From JAVVPL01 sp036655775 (GTDB lineage: Bacteria > Bacteroidota > Bacteroidia > Bacteroidales > P3), in NCBI GenBank assembly GCA_036655775.1, contig JAVVPL010000014.1, positions 1-27,294 on the forward strand: DNA of 27,294 nt, given 5' to 3'. A program made the translations under genes and the position numbers. The notes under the pieces were generated by a model. That model was not told the origin of the DNA and searched no databases. It saw nothing but the letters and a program-made list of their open reading frames with translations. Positions 7,911-15,735 of the stretch are shown piece after piece. Position 1 is the stretch's first letter. Each line of letters opens with the position of its first letter.

Positions 7911-9710
7911 TTAATCTATTTTTGATAAAATTGTATACAGCGTATCTTCATTGAAATTTTCGTCCGTCGTAAGCGCTAATTTTTTACGTAATCGAAGTTT
8001 GGCCATTTCTACTGATTTAAAACTACGATTGGTTAAAGACGCAATTTCTTTGGTATTTAAATTTAAACGGATAAGCGCACAGAGTCGTTGTTCGTTGGGC
8101 GTTAAATTGGGATAACTTTGTTCTAAATGTTTGAAAAATCCACCATCGACTTGTTCAAAATAAACTTTAAATTCATTCCAACTTTGTATAGGTACAAAAT
8201 CTTTCAAAATACTTTCCATCTCACTAAGGAGTAATTTTTCTTTTCCCTTAAGCGCAAAATTTACTTTTAGGGCTTTGACTTTCGTTGTCAATGTTGAACT
8301 TAATTCGTTAAACTTTAAAAGCAAAAGTGCATTGGAAGCAAGTTCTTTATTTTTTGAATTGAGTTCTTGTTCCAATTTGGTTTTAATCTCTTCGATATGT
8401 TTATTTCCTCCCTCTTGCATTTTAGACATTCGCTCTTTCATCAAATTGTTGACTCGGCACTGCAAAAGAATCCGCTTGACCATAAATACAATGGCAATAC
8501 CAAAGACAATACTCAATAACAACAAAAAAGCAATCCACAGATTTCGTTTTGCTACTTGTTCTTTGTACAATTGCAAGTTTTTTTCTTTCATACATATTTC
8601 TTGCGTTGCCTTGTAATTGTCGAATTGAAACTTAAGAGACAATATTTTTTCATCAGTTTCTTTGGCATAGATAGTGTCGAATAGAGCATTCCCTTGTTTG
8701 AGATACTTTAAAGACATCGCCAGATTTCCTTGTTTTTCGTAAATGTTTGACAATAGTTTGAGTGCCCACATTTCTCGATTTTTGACCCCTTCTTTTCTAC
8801 ATTGCAAAACCACTTCTTGCGTGGCTTTCAATGCTTGATCGTACTTTCCTTGCAAATATAAGTTGTCGGCATAATTGGAAAGTATATACGATTCCAAATG
8901 TACGTATTTTTTTCTTTTTGCCATTTCCCAGGCATCTAATAGGTATTTTTCAGCTAAATCATATTTTTTTAAATTTTGGTAAGCAATAGCCAAATTGATA
9001 GAAGAATATATTTGTTCGGAGCCTTCGTACTTTTCGTGTAATACAATTTTGTGAACTTCATAACAATAAGTCAAAGCCTCTTCATGCTTGCCTTGCTCTA
9101 AGGAGGTGCCTCCTAAATTGGAATACACAATATATAAACCTCTAGGATTATTTTGTACTTTGTAAATATTCAAACTTTTTAAAAGATATTCTTCGGCTAA
9201 TTTATAATGTCCTCGTGCGGCAAATACAATTCCTAAGCCATTGTATGCTTTAGCTCGCGCTTCACTCTTGGCATCATCGCCATAAAGTTCCATAATGGTT
9301 TTAAAATTGACAATAGCTTCGTCATATAGGCCAAAATACACCTTGGATCGCCCCAATTGTGCCAAACAATCAATATGTAGATTTTTCCATTTTTGAGATG
9401 GTTGAATTTTTAATTGTTTGTTTATTTGTTTTAGACAATCTTCCAGATTTTGGGTCGCCACACGATAATTTCCTTCATAAAAAAACAGTTCACTTTCTTT
9501 AATTCGGATTTTTATTTCCAGATATAGATCCTGTTTGACTTTTGCATACTGTACAGCCGTTTTAAAAAGCGATTCTTTTTCTTTGTACGAAAACGTATCT
9601 TGCTTTATTTGTTGTAAAAAATACAGACTACTGTCTGTTTGAGACCAACTCAAAACAACAGAAAAAAGAAGAAATACAAAAATACTATATCGACAAATGC
9701 ACCTATTCAT
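7911..9710 (-). CDS. membrane-tethered TPR regulator with LuxR-type HTH
   Basis: A 599-aa one-component regulator. Residues 1-24 form a signal peptide or first membrane segment (SWSQ end). Residues about 75-345 hold tandem TPR motifs (for example YNGLGIVFAARGHYKLAEEYLLKSL). A transmembrane helix spans about 391-413, a coiled coil about 425-460, and a C-terminal LuxR/GerE-like HTH about 536-580 (LTPNEQRLCALIRLNLNTKE, then SFKSVEMAKLRLRKKL). This places the TPR sensor in the periplasm and the DNA-binding domain in the cytoplasm, a layout common in Bacteroidota. No kinase or receiver domain is present. It is divergent from the two-component pair at 9981 and upstream of the two large secreted-protein genes on the same strand; control of those genes is possible but unproven. 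Confidence 0.85.
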   Translation of the reverse strand: MNRCICRYSIFVFLLFSVVLSWSQTDSSLYFLQQIKQDTFSYKEKESLFKTAVQYAKVKQDLYLEIKIRIKESELFFYEGNYRVATQNLEDCLKQINKQLKIQPSQKWKNLHIDCLAQLGRSKVYFGLYDEAIVNFKTIMELYGDDAKSEARAKAYNGLGIVFAARGHYKLAEEYLLKSLNIYKVQNNPRGLYIVYSNLGGTSLEQGKHEEALTYCYEVHKIVLHEKYEGSEQIYSSINLAIAYQNLKKYDLAEKYLLDAWEMAKRKKYVHLESYILSNYADNLYLQGKYDQALKATQEVVLQCRKEGVKNREMWALKLLSNIYEKQGNLAMSLKYLKQGNALFDTIYAKETDEKILSLKFQFDNYKATQEICMKEKNLQLYKEQVAKRNLWIAFLLLLSIVFGIAIVFMVKRILLQCRVNNLMKERMSKMQEGGNKHIEEIKTKLEQELNSKNKELASNALLLLKFNELSSTLTTKVKALKVNFALKGKEKLLLSEMESILKDFVPIQSWNEFKVYFEQVDGGFFKHLEQSYPNLTPNEQRLCALIRLNLNTKEIASLTNRSFKSVEMAKLRLRKKLALTTDENFNEDTLYTILSKID

Positions 9711-9715
9711 ACTTA

Positions 9716-9723
9716 CAAATATA
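9716..9723 (-). promoter_or_regulatory. TAnnTTTG element directly before the TPR-LuxR gene
   Basis: The minus strand reads TATATTTG, ending only 5 nt before the ATG at 9710. If used, transcription would begin at or next to the start codon, giving a leaderless mRNA. No good -33 box is seen at the usual distance. Confidence 0.35.
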
Positions 9724-9888
9724 CATATATATTTTTATATTTTTGAAGAAAAAATACACGAGATTCCATATTTTTCAATTTTTAATTTTCCACTTTTTAT
9801 TTTCCTTAGCCATCCCTAACACAAATTATTATTGATGTTCACAATTTTAGACAAGTCTTTTTTTATTTTAGCAAAACATTTTTTAAAA

Positions 9889-9904
9889 TTAACAAAATCT
9901 TAAC
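9889..9904 (+). promoter_or_regulatory. candidate OmpR/PhoB-type operator (TTAAC direct repeat, 11-bp period)
   Basis: TTAAC (9889-9893), six bases, then TTAAC (9900-9904). Half-sites repeating every 11 bp just upstream of a -33 box are typical of binding by OmpR/PhoB-family regulators, and the next gene encodes one. Autoregulation is inferred. Confidence 0.4.
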
Positions 9905-9914
9905 CGTATTCCTT

Positions 9915-9944
9915 CTTGAAATTCTATGTAAAATTGTACCTTTG
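9915..9944 (+). promoter_or_regulatory. promoter of the response regulator / histidine kinase operon
   Basis: TTG (9916-9918), an 18-nt spacer, then TACCTTTG (9937-9944), an exact TAnnTTTG match. The predicted transcript start is near 9951, about 30 nt before the ATG at 9981. Confidence 0.65.
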
Positions 9945-9980
9945 TACGGTAAAACAAGCGCTTGATAAAACTTATTGTAT

Positions 9981-10688
9981 ATGCAACACAACGAAATTCG
10001 TATTTTAGTTGTCGATGATGAAGCCGATCTTCGGCAAATTCTGCAATTTAATTTACAGAGCGAAGGCTATAAAGTAGATATCGCCTCTTCGGGAGAAGAA
10101 GCGTTGGAAATGCTTGACAATGAATATGCACTCATTCTTTTGGACGTAATGATGGGCGGTATTTCCGGCTTTCGTTTTGCAGAAATTGTACGCAATGAAA
10201 AAAAAGAGGAAATTCCTATTATTTTCTTAACTGCCAAAGATACCCAAAATGATATGCTTACAGGTTTTAATGTGGGGGGAGATGACTATATTGCAAAACC
10301 CTTTTCTATTATGGAAGTAAGTGCTCGTGTAAAAGCCGTTTTGCGAAGAAACCAAGATAAAAATAAAATAGCTCCTCCCAAATCAAATACAATACAATTT
10401 GGGCATACACATCCTATTTTAATTGATCTCAATCAAAAAACCATCCATATAGATAAAGAAAAAATAGTACTCACCAAAAAAGAATTTGAAATTCTCTATC
10501 TTTTGAGCAGCAATCCCAAACAAGTATTTTCACGTGAACAAATTTTGAAAAAAGTATGGAAAGATGACAGTTATATTTTGGAGCGTACGGTAGATGTTCA
10601 TATTGCTCGTATTCGCAAAAAAATAGGTGAAGCAGGCAATTGTATTGTGAATCGTTCTGGTTATGGCTATTGCATGGAGGAAATCTGA
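9981..10688 (+). CDS. OmpR/PhoB-family response regulator
   Basis: A 235-aa two-component response regulator. The receiver domain (about 5-118) has the acidic pair D12/D13, phospho-acceptor D55 (LILLDVMM), T84 and K106 (AKPF), all the expected residues. The C-terminal winged-helix domain (about 140-233) has the LTKKEFEILYLL and RTVDVHIARIRKKIG signatures and ends at RSGYGYCM. I use the ATG at 9981 rather than an in-frame TTG two codons earlier. The stop codon overlaps the kinase start (TGATG), so the two are translated together. It resembles PhoB-like regulators of Bacteroidota paired with a PhoR-like kinase, but the signal is not provable from sequence, so no symbol is given. Confidence 0.93.
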   Translation: MQHNEIRILVVDDEADLRQILQFNLQSEGYKVDIASSGEEALEMLDNEYALILLDVMMGGISGFRFAEIVRNEKKEEIPIIFLTAKDTQNDMLTGFNVGGDDYIAKPFSIMEVSARVKAVLRRNQDKNKIAPPKSNTIQFGHTHPILIDLNQKTIHIDKEKIVLTKKEFEILYLLSSNPKQVFSREQILKKVWKDDSYILERTVDVHIARIRKKIGEAGNCIVNRSGYGYCMEEI

Positions 10689-12439
10689 TGAAAAAAATAA
10701 AATTGAGTTTTAATCAACGAATTTTTCTTTATTTTTTTATACTTTTTACTGCCTTTACTTTAGCTATATTGGCTTATCAACAAAAACTTGAAAAAAATTA
10801 TAGAGAACAAGCACTCCGCTCCAATTTGGACCAATATAGTGAACTGATTGCAAAATATATTCAACAAGACAAAGAACCTCTGGATAGTTTGGCATCACTC
10901 GAAAAATTATTGCCACCAAATTTGCGTTTTACCATTCTCAACATACAAGGCAATGTGCTTTTTGATAATACCTTGAAAAATTTTAAGAATTTAGAAAATC
11001 ATCTCAACCGTAAAGAAATTAAAATAGCCCAAAAAAAAGGCAAAGGCAATGATATTCGAGTTTCAATGACGGCACATAAAACGTATTATTATTTTGCTCG
11101 AAAATACCCTCATTATTATGTACGGGTGGCCCTTCCTTACAATGTAGAAGTGCAAAGGAATTTATATGGGAATCATCATTTTTTATGGTTTGTAGGAGGT
11201 CTTTTCATTGTGTCTTTCCTCCTTTTAATTTATCTATCGCATAGTTTTAGCAAGGCTATCAAGAGTCTTAAAAACTTTTTAGAAGCCGCAAATCATGGCT
11301 CTATTGCCTACCATAAAATAAAATTTCCCCATACAGAACTAGGCGAAATTGGAACCCAAATTATAGCGAGTTATCAACTTATTGAAGATAAACAAAAACA
11401 ATTGGAGCAAGAAAGAGAGCGTTTGTTGTATCATTTTGATTCTTCTATTGAAGGGATTTCTATTTTTTCTGAAACCCGACAAAAAATTTATGCAAATACT
11501 CATTTTATACAATATTTAAATTTATTGGCAGAAAAAGATATTTATGAAGTGGAGGCAATTTTGGATAAAGAATTATTTCCTGAATTAATAACTTTTTTGG
11601 ATAGTTCCGAAAAAGATGTGAAACGCGTGTTTGAACAAAGAGTAAGCAAAAACGGAACTCATTTTATCTTGAAAGCCTTGGTATCGGCCGATAATAGTTT
11701 TGAAATTAGTCTGACTAATATTTCTAAAATCGAACAAAATCGAATTTTAAAACAAGAGATGACCAATAATATTGCCCATGAATTACGTACACCCGTAAGT
11801 AGTATTCGCGGCTATATTGAAACTTTATTGTTGCAAAAAGAGGTAAGTCCTGAAATGCAAAAGTTTTTTTTAGAACGCACCTTTGTTCAAGTGGAACGGC
11901 TCTCTACACTAATTCGTGATATTGCCTTAATTACAAAAACCGAAGAAGCGGCCAATTTGTTTAATTTAGAAAATGTGTTTGTCAATGATGTGTTTTTGGA
12001 AGTAATTTCCGATTTGCAAACCGCGCTCGAAGCCAATGCAATTACGATCCTCAATACCTTACCCGAAAACTGCAAAATTGAAGGAAATAAAACGTTAGTG
12101 TATGCTATTTTTCGTAATTTAATAGAAAATAGTATTAGCTATGCAGGCAAAGGAATTGAACTAGGGGTGGAATGTTATTTAGAAGATGATAATTTTTATT
12201 ATTTGAGATATTGGGATACAGGCATGGGAATAAACCCAAAACATCTTGTACGTATTTTTGAACGATTTTATCGTGTCAACGATGGACGTAGTCGCGAAAA
12301 CGGAGGTTCTGGACTCGGATTGTCCATTGTAAAAAATGCGGTGCTTTTTCATGGAGGAGAGATTAATGCCAAAATTACTGAAAACGGAGGATTAGGATTT
12401 GTATTTTCGCTAGAAAAAAAAATGAAAGAATCCGTATAG
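10688..12439 (+). CDS. PhoR-like sensor histidine kinase
   Basis: A 583-aa membrane sensor kinase. TM1 spans about 11-30 and TM2 about 164-183, enclosing a periplasmic domain of about 130 residues. A HAMP-like linker (about 184-235) and a PAS-like domain (about 245-345) follow. The HisKA domain has phospho-acceptor H364 (NNIAHELRTPVSSIRGY). The ATPase domain has the N box (N477/N481, NLIENSISYAG), the DTGMGI box and the glycine box GGSGLGLSIVK (539-549), so it should be active. The start at 10688 overlaps the regulator stop by one base; an open frame back to 10640 lies within the regulator gene and is rejected. The periplasmic-PAS-HisKA layout resembles PhoR, but the ligand is unknown. The GGAGG 13-9 bases before the ATG may aid its start. 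Confidence 0.93.
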   Translation: MKKIKLSFNQRIFLYFFILFTAFTLAILAYQQKLEKNYREQALRSNLDQYSELIAKYIQQDKEPLDSLASLEKLLPPNLRFTILNIQGNVLFDNTLKNFKNLENHLNRKEIKIAQKKGKGNDIRVSMTAHKTYYYFARKYPHYYVRVALPYNVEVQRNLYGNHHFLWFVGGLFIVSFLLLIYLSHSFSKAIKSLKNFLEAANHGSIAYHKIKFPHTELGEIGTQIIASYQLIEDKQKQLEQERERLLYHFDSSIEGISIFSETRQKIYANTHFIQYLNLLAEKDIYEVEAILDKELFPELITFLDSSEKDVKRVFEQRVSKNGTHFILKALVSADNSFEISLTNISKIEQNRILKQEMTNNIAHELRTPVSSIRGYIETLLLQKEVSPEMQKFFLERTFVQVERLSTLIRDIALITKTEEAANLFNLENVFVNDVFLEVISDLQTALEANAITILNTLPENCKIEGNKTLVYAIFRNLIENSISYAGKGIELGVECYLEDDNFYYLRYWDTGMGINPKHLVRIFERFYRVNDGRSRENGGSGLGLSIVKNAVLFHGGEINAKITENGGLGFVFSLEKKMKESV

Positions 12440-12454
12440 GATATGAAAATATTT

Positions 12455-12485
12455 TTTGTAATTCTCTAAATTTAACGTATCTTTG
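12455..12485 (+). promoter_or_regulatory. promoter of the tRNA pair
   Basis: TTTG (12455-12458), exactly 19 nt, then TATCTTTG (12478-12485). This is a full match to the Bacteroidota consensus, placed 14 nt before the first tRNA. Confidence 0.8.
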
Positions 12486-12498
12486 CAATCCTAAAAAT

Positions 12499-12573
12499 GG
12501 TGATTGTAGCTCAGTTGGTTAGAGCGCCGGATTGTGGTTCCGGAGGTCGTGGGTTCGACCCCCACCATTCACC
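12499..12573 (+). tRNA. trnH: tRNA-His (anticodon GTG)
   Basis: A full cloverleaf: G-1 at 12499, acceptor GTGATTG, D stem GCTC/GAGC, anticodon stem CCGGA/TCCGG with loop TTGTGGT, T stem GTGGG/CCCAC with loop TTCGACC, acceptor 3' strand CATTCAC and C73. The extra G-1 opposite C73 is the His identity element. The fifth acceptor pair is a T-T mismatch. The 3' CCA is not encoded. Confidence 0.95.
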
Positions 12574-12612
12574 CAGATTCTATCAGTCTGATTTTTAGAA
12601 ACTTTACTCGCT

Positions 12613-12694
12613 GCGGATGTGGCGTAATTGGTAGCCGCGCTAGACTTAGGATCTAGTGTCGTGAGACGTGGGGGTTCGAGTCCCTTCATCCGCA
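12613..12694 (+). tRNA. trnL: tRNA-Leu (anticodon TAG)
   Basis: An 82-nt class II tRNA: acceptor GCGGATG/CATCCGC fully paired, anticodon stem CTAGA/TCTAG with loop CTTAGGA (anticodon TAG, reads CUN), a long variable arm (GTCGTGAGAC region), T loop TTCGAGT, discriminator A. The 3' CCA is not encoded. It is 39 nt after tRNA-His and is probably cotranscribed with it. Confidence 0.95.
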
Positions 12695-12695
12695 C

Positions 12696-12722
12696 AAAAA
12701 GCCCCCACAAGGGGCTTTTTTT
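12696..12722 (+). terminator. intrinsic terminator of the tRNA operon
   Basis: A 10-bp stem (12696-12705 with 12711-12720, core GCCCC/GGGGC) has a CACAA loop and ends in a T run. It starts 2 nt after tRNA-Leu. Confidence 0.92.
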
Positions 12723-12880
12723 ATGCCCTGTAATTTTATCAAAAAACAGACTTATAATGCAATTTCTCACGCAGCAGTTTGTGGTTAGCATATAATGCTA
12801 ATTTTGATGAATGGTTGAGAAGTACTCCATTTCTTACACAGCCCTATACGCTTATACGCTCCAAAATATATCAATATCAT

Positions 12881-12911
12881 TTTGAAAAGTAAATTATAAA
12901 CCGTAATTTTG
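12881..12911 (+). promoter_or_regulatory. promoter of the lipoprotein / MauE-thioredoxin cassette
   Basis: TTTG (12881-12884), exactly 19 nt, then TAATTTTG (12904-12911). The predicted start near 12918 leaves a leader of about 73 nt before the ATG at 12991. Confidence 0.7.
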
Positions 12912-12990
12912 CCTTACCTTTTACTAAAGATCTCTTTGATTTGATTTTTTATTTTGTTTTAATTTTAACATTTATTAAAAATTTTATATC

Positions 12991-13218
12991 ATGAAAAAAA
13001 CAAACTTTTTACTCACTTTTTTACTACTCGCCTTATGTATTGGCTGTTTTTCTTGCAATAAGGAAAAAACCTGTAAATGCACCATGAAATATTCAGGAGA
13101 ATTTGCTCTTCCCGAAGTAACCACCACCATAACGATTGAAAAAGGAAAATGTAGTGATGGAAATACATCCGTCACCACTGGTGGAATGACCGCCACAATG
13201 AAATGCGTAGCAAATTAA
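12991..13218 (+). CDS. small Cys-rich putative lipoprotein
   Basis: A 75-aa protein with a hydrophobic leader (residues 4-18) followed by C19 and C22; either could be the lipidated Cys, C22 (FSCNKE) being the more usual Bacteroidota context. The mature part has four further Cys (C28, C30 in TCKC; C54; C72), an even number that would allow two disulfides, and is rich in Thr (TTTITIE, TSVTTGGMTATM). It was not recognised as a named family. Its end overlaps the following MauE-thioredoxin gene by 16 nt, so the two are translationally linked. It may be a dedicated substrate or redox partner of that protein; this is inference. A consensus promoter lies upstream. Confidence 0.75.
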   Translation: MKKTNFLLTFLLLALCIGCFSCNKEKTCKCTMKYSGEFALPEVTTTITIEKGKCSDGNTSVTTGGMTATMKCVAN

Positions 13219-14117
13219 AAGTTATAGCTCGCTATGTGTGTATTTGCGTAGGATTGCTATTTTTATTTTCGGCAGGAACCAAATTATATTCTATCGATTC
13301 CTTTGAAATATACATATTCAGTTTAAATTTTGCAGGACTTGACGTTTCTTTTCTCTTAGCAAGATTACTTATTGCCTTTGAACTTTTACTAGGGCTATCC
13401 TTGTGTGTACCTCTTTTTCAAAGAAGTGCCTGTTGGGTAGCCTTTGTTTCATTGATTGGGTTTAGTGTGTTTTTATTGTGGCAAATGTTTATACCCCATT
13501 CGGAACATTGTCACTGTTTTGGTGATTGGATTCAACTTTCACACAAAGCTTCTTTGATCAAAAATTTATTTTTATTAAGCCTGATCCTGGCTGTGCTTTG
13601 GTGCCAAGAACACATAAAAACGAAACCGCGGAGGCGATCTTATTTTTTGCTGTTGGGATTTGCTCTATTTTCTCTTGCATTACCATTTATTCTATCTCCC
13701 CCCGATTCATTTTACTATGAACAATATGCACAAAAAAACGATTATAATTCCAATTTGTTAGACTCTTTTTTGAAGACAGAACATTTGGACACCACCTCTT
13801 GTATTCTTTGCTTTTATGGCCCTACTTGTCCTTTTTGTCAATTGGCAGCAAAAAAAATAGAGGTAATCGCGCATAAAAATCCAGATAAATTTGCTGTAAA
13901 TTTTGTTTTTTTTGGTAGTAAACCACAAATCAAATTGTTTTTTCAAAAAAACCACCTTGTAGAAAAGCCCTATCTTAGCCTTTCTCCTTCTTCTTTTTTA
14001 AAAATTACACAAGGGAATATGCCCTTAATCTTTTTGATACGAAAAGGAAAAGTAATTCATGTTTTTGGCTATCGCGATATCAGAGAAAAACAAATTATTC
14101 AATTTTATGAACACTGA
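13203..14117 (+). CDS. MauE/DoxX-like membrane protein fused to a periplasmic thioredoxin-like domain
   Basis: A 304-aa protein. Four helices (about 8-28, 48-71, 76-97, 116-135) match the MauE/DoxX-like family, with the CHCFGDW motif (C103, C105) between helices 3 and 4. A fifth helix (about 146-164) follows a positive cytoplasmic loop (KTKPRRRS), so the positive-inside rule puts both the CxC motif and the C-terminal domain in the periplasm. The C-terminal part (about 190-304) is thioredoxin-like: CPFC at 209-212, a cis-Pro candidate P274 (GNMPLIF), plus an extra CILC at 200-203. MauE and MauD act in disulfide-dependent maturation of methylamine dehydrogenase; here both functions appear joined, but no mau structural genes are in view, so a general VKOR- or DsbB-like thiol relay is inferred. 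The start overlaps the Cys-rich lipoprotein by 16 nt. Confidence 0.82.
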   Translation: MRSKLKVIARYVCICVGLLFLFSAGTKLYSIDSFEIYIFSLNFAGLDVSFLLARLLIAFELLLGLSLCVPLFQRSACWVAFVSLIGFSVFLLWQMFIPHSEHCHCFGDWIQLSHKASLIKNLFLLSLILAVLWCQEHIKTKPRRRSYFLLLGFALFSLALPFILSPPDSFYYEQYAQKNDYNSNLLDSFLKTEHLDTTSCILCFYGPTCPFCQLAAKKIEVIAHKNPDKFAVNFVFFGSKPQIKLFFQKNHLVEKPYLSLSPSSFLKITQGNMPLIFLIRKGKVIHVFGYRDIREKQIIQFYEH

Positions 14118-14128
14118 TCTTTTTTTTG

Positions 14129-14136
14129 TATCTTTG
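14129..14136 (+). promoter_or_regulatory. -7 element before the tandem kinase-like genes
   Basis: TATCTTTG, an exact TAnnTTTG match, lies 12 nt after the MauE-thioredoxin stop and 24 nt before the ATG at 14161. The -33 region is weak. It suggests that the sensor-like pair has its own promoter. Confidence 0.5.
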
Positions 14137-14160
14137 CCGTCTGTTTAATGTTATTTCATA

Positions 14161-14775
14161 ATGATAAGAGCGTTTACTATTTGTTTAATTTGTTTGATGG
14201 GGCTTGGTTCCCATATATCTTTTGCTACACCTTCCCAAAATAAGGATATCCCTTTACAGGAAAAAGCAAAAATTGCATTATTAAATGGAGATACCACCGA
14301 AGCTTGTGCCATTTTTCGTCGCTTAAAAATTGAAACCGATTCTATTGCTAAAATCAATTATCAAAATGAAATCGAAGTTAAACGAGCCACCTATCAAACA
14401 GCTGAGCTTAATTTGGAAAACAAATTACAAAAAGGAATTATTTTACGAAGAATTAGTTTGTTTCTATGTTTGATCATTCTTTTATTAGGCGCTGCTTTTT
14501 ATTTTTTACGCAAAACCAATCACAAACTCGAACAAGAGCGTATCAAAGCCAAACAATTAAAGGATGAAGCGATCTTGTCTTTGCAAAAAAAATCGGAATT
14601 ACTCTATACCATCAGTAATGATATGACAAAATCTTTAAATGAAATGAAAGCAATTACTACAAACCTACAAACCGTAAATACCAAATCTTTGCAGGAGGTA
14701 AATGACAACGTTTCTAGTCTTCGATCTACCACGGAAAAGCTCCAAAAAATTTATCGTCAAATTTTTTCTAAGTAG
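14161..14775 (+). CDS. short membrane coiled-coil protein, truncated histidine-kinase-like paralog
   Basis: A 204-aa protein with a signal peptide (about 1-22, ISFATP), a short periplasmic stretch (about 23-96), one transmembrane helix (about 97-116) and a long cytoplasmic coiled coil (about 118-204). The stretch around LYTISNDMTKSLNEM (148-162) sits where TPR-type histidine kinases have NISHExRTPLNxI, but the histidine is replaced by N153, and no ATPase domain follows. Its pre-TM segment and TM/coiled-coil order parallel those of the next gene, so it looks like a shortened paralog. Seven nt separate it from that gene, indicating an operon. Kinase activity is not expected; a role as interaction partner of the downstream protein is inferred. 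Confidence 0.7.
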   Translation: MIRAFTICLICLMGLGSHISFATPSQNKDIPLQEKAKIALLNGDTTEACAIFRRLKIETDSIAKINYQNEIEVKRATYQTAELNLENKLQKGIILRRISLFLCLIILLLGAAFYFLRKTNHKLEQERIKAKQLKDEAILSLQKKSELLYTISNDMTKSLNEMKAITTNLQTVNTKSLQEVNDNVSSLRSTTEKLQKIYRQIFSK

Positions 14776-14782
14776 GCATCCT

Positions 14783-15725
14783 ATGAAAAGATTCTTTATT
14801 CTTATAGTATTCTTTATAGAAGTCTTGAGTGTAAGCGCAGGCAACGATTCTACGCTTAAAGATAGTATCATTGCACAAATAAATGCAATTGAAAATGACA
14901 GTGCGCGCTTAGAATTTGAAGTGCTTCAACAATACAAATATATGCGAAGTCCTTTTGCTCGCACCTTGATGGACAAATTGTATGAAGATGCACAAAAGAT
15001 GGGTGACAGAAAAAAAGAAATGATTGCATTATGCGGCTATTTCAATATTGCCTACACAACTTTAAATATCGAAGAAATAGAAAAAACATTACCCAAAATT
15101 AAAAGCCATGCAGAAAAATACAATTTATATGATTATTTCTATAGATGCAAAAAAAGTTACTTTGCCTTAATGGCCTCTAATGGCAATATGGAATGGGTGT
15201 TGCTGGAGGCTACTAAAATGCAAAAAGAAGCCCAAAAATTAAATCATAAAACAGGAATTATATGTGCAAAAATCGCCATTGCACAAGCCTATAAATATAC
15301 GCGGAACGACCGTATGGTCATTCAAACATTACAAGAAATTCTCAATATAGAAGGCCTAGAAAACAAAGAAAAAACTGGTATCTATTTAGACCTATATACC
15401 TCTTTGCAAAATCTTAAACGCTATAAAGAAGGACTCAAATATCTTGATTTGCAAAATAAATTGCTCAAAGAAATGTTGCAACAAGAGCCCAAAATAAAAG
15501 CATATCTTGAATCCCGAATGATGCACAATGAAACGCTATATGCCGATGCCTATATGGCTTTAGGAAATTATGCCAAAGCAGAAGAGCATCTCAAAAAATG
15601 CGATCTATATTACAAACCCACTGTATTTATTTCTTATTACGTATTGTATCATTCTACATACGCCAGATACTATGCGCATTTAAAAAAAATGGGATATCTG
15701 TTTTCAAAAAATGGATTGTGCCATT
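14783..15725 (+). CDS. TPR sensor, N-terminal part (runs into the N gap)
   Basis: This is the first 314 codons of a gene broken by the assembly gap; the rest is at 15736-16713. The ATG at 14783 gives a signal peptide (MKRFFILIVFFIEVLSVSAG); the frame is open back to 14702, but that part overlaps the preceding gene. Residues about 40-300 are helical TPR-like repeats (for example ICAKIAIAQAYKYTRNDRMV, then KTGIYLDLYTSLQNLKRYKE), expected in the periplasm. The last residues before the gap (MGYLFSKNGLCH) lose the TPR pattern. Removing one A from the A8 run at 15682-15689 gives WDICFQKMDCAI, which restores it and also matches the frame of the downstream part. The gene is therefore probably intact, with a base-calling error beside the gap. 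Confidence 0.75.
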
Positions 15726-15735
15726 NNNNNNNNNN
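15726..15735. other. assembly gap (10 N)
   Basis: Ten consecutive N inside the TPR sensor gene. The true length is unknown, since 10 N is often a placeholder. The coding frames on the two sides differ as given. Confidence 0.99.

Noticed and set aside
10640..10687. 16-residue extension of the histidine kinase start
   Set aside because: It lies inside the response regulator gene; the ATG at 10688 overlapping the stop is the usual coupling arrangement.
12519..12791. 90-codon minus-strand ORF covering both tRNA genes
   Set aside because: It is the reverse complement of tRNA sequence (NGGGRTHDLRNHNPAL type ending), a common false gene; the tRNAs are well supported.
12984..13196. 70-codon minus-strand ORF opposite the Cys-rich lipoprotein
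   Set aside because: It lacks a promoter and any protein-like pattern, while the plus-strand ORF has a consensus promoter and lipoprotein leader.
14702..14782. 27-residue extension of the TPR sensor start
   Set aside because: It overlaps the preceding coding gene in another frame; the ATG at 14783 begins a signal peptide.
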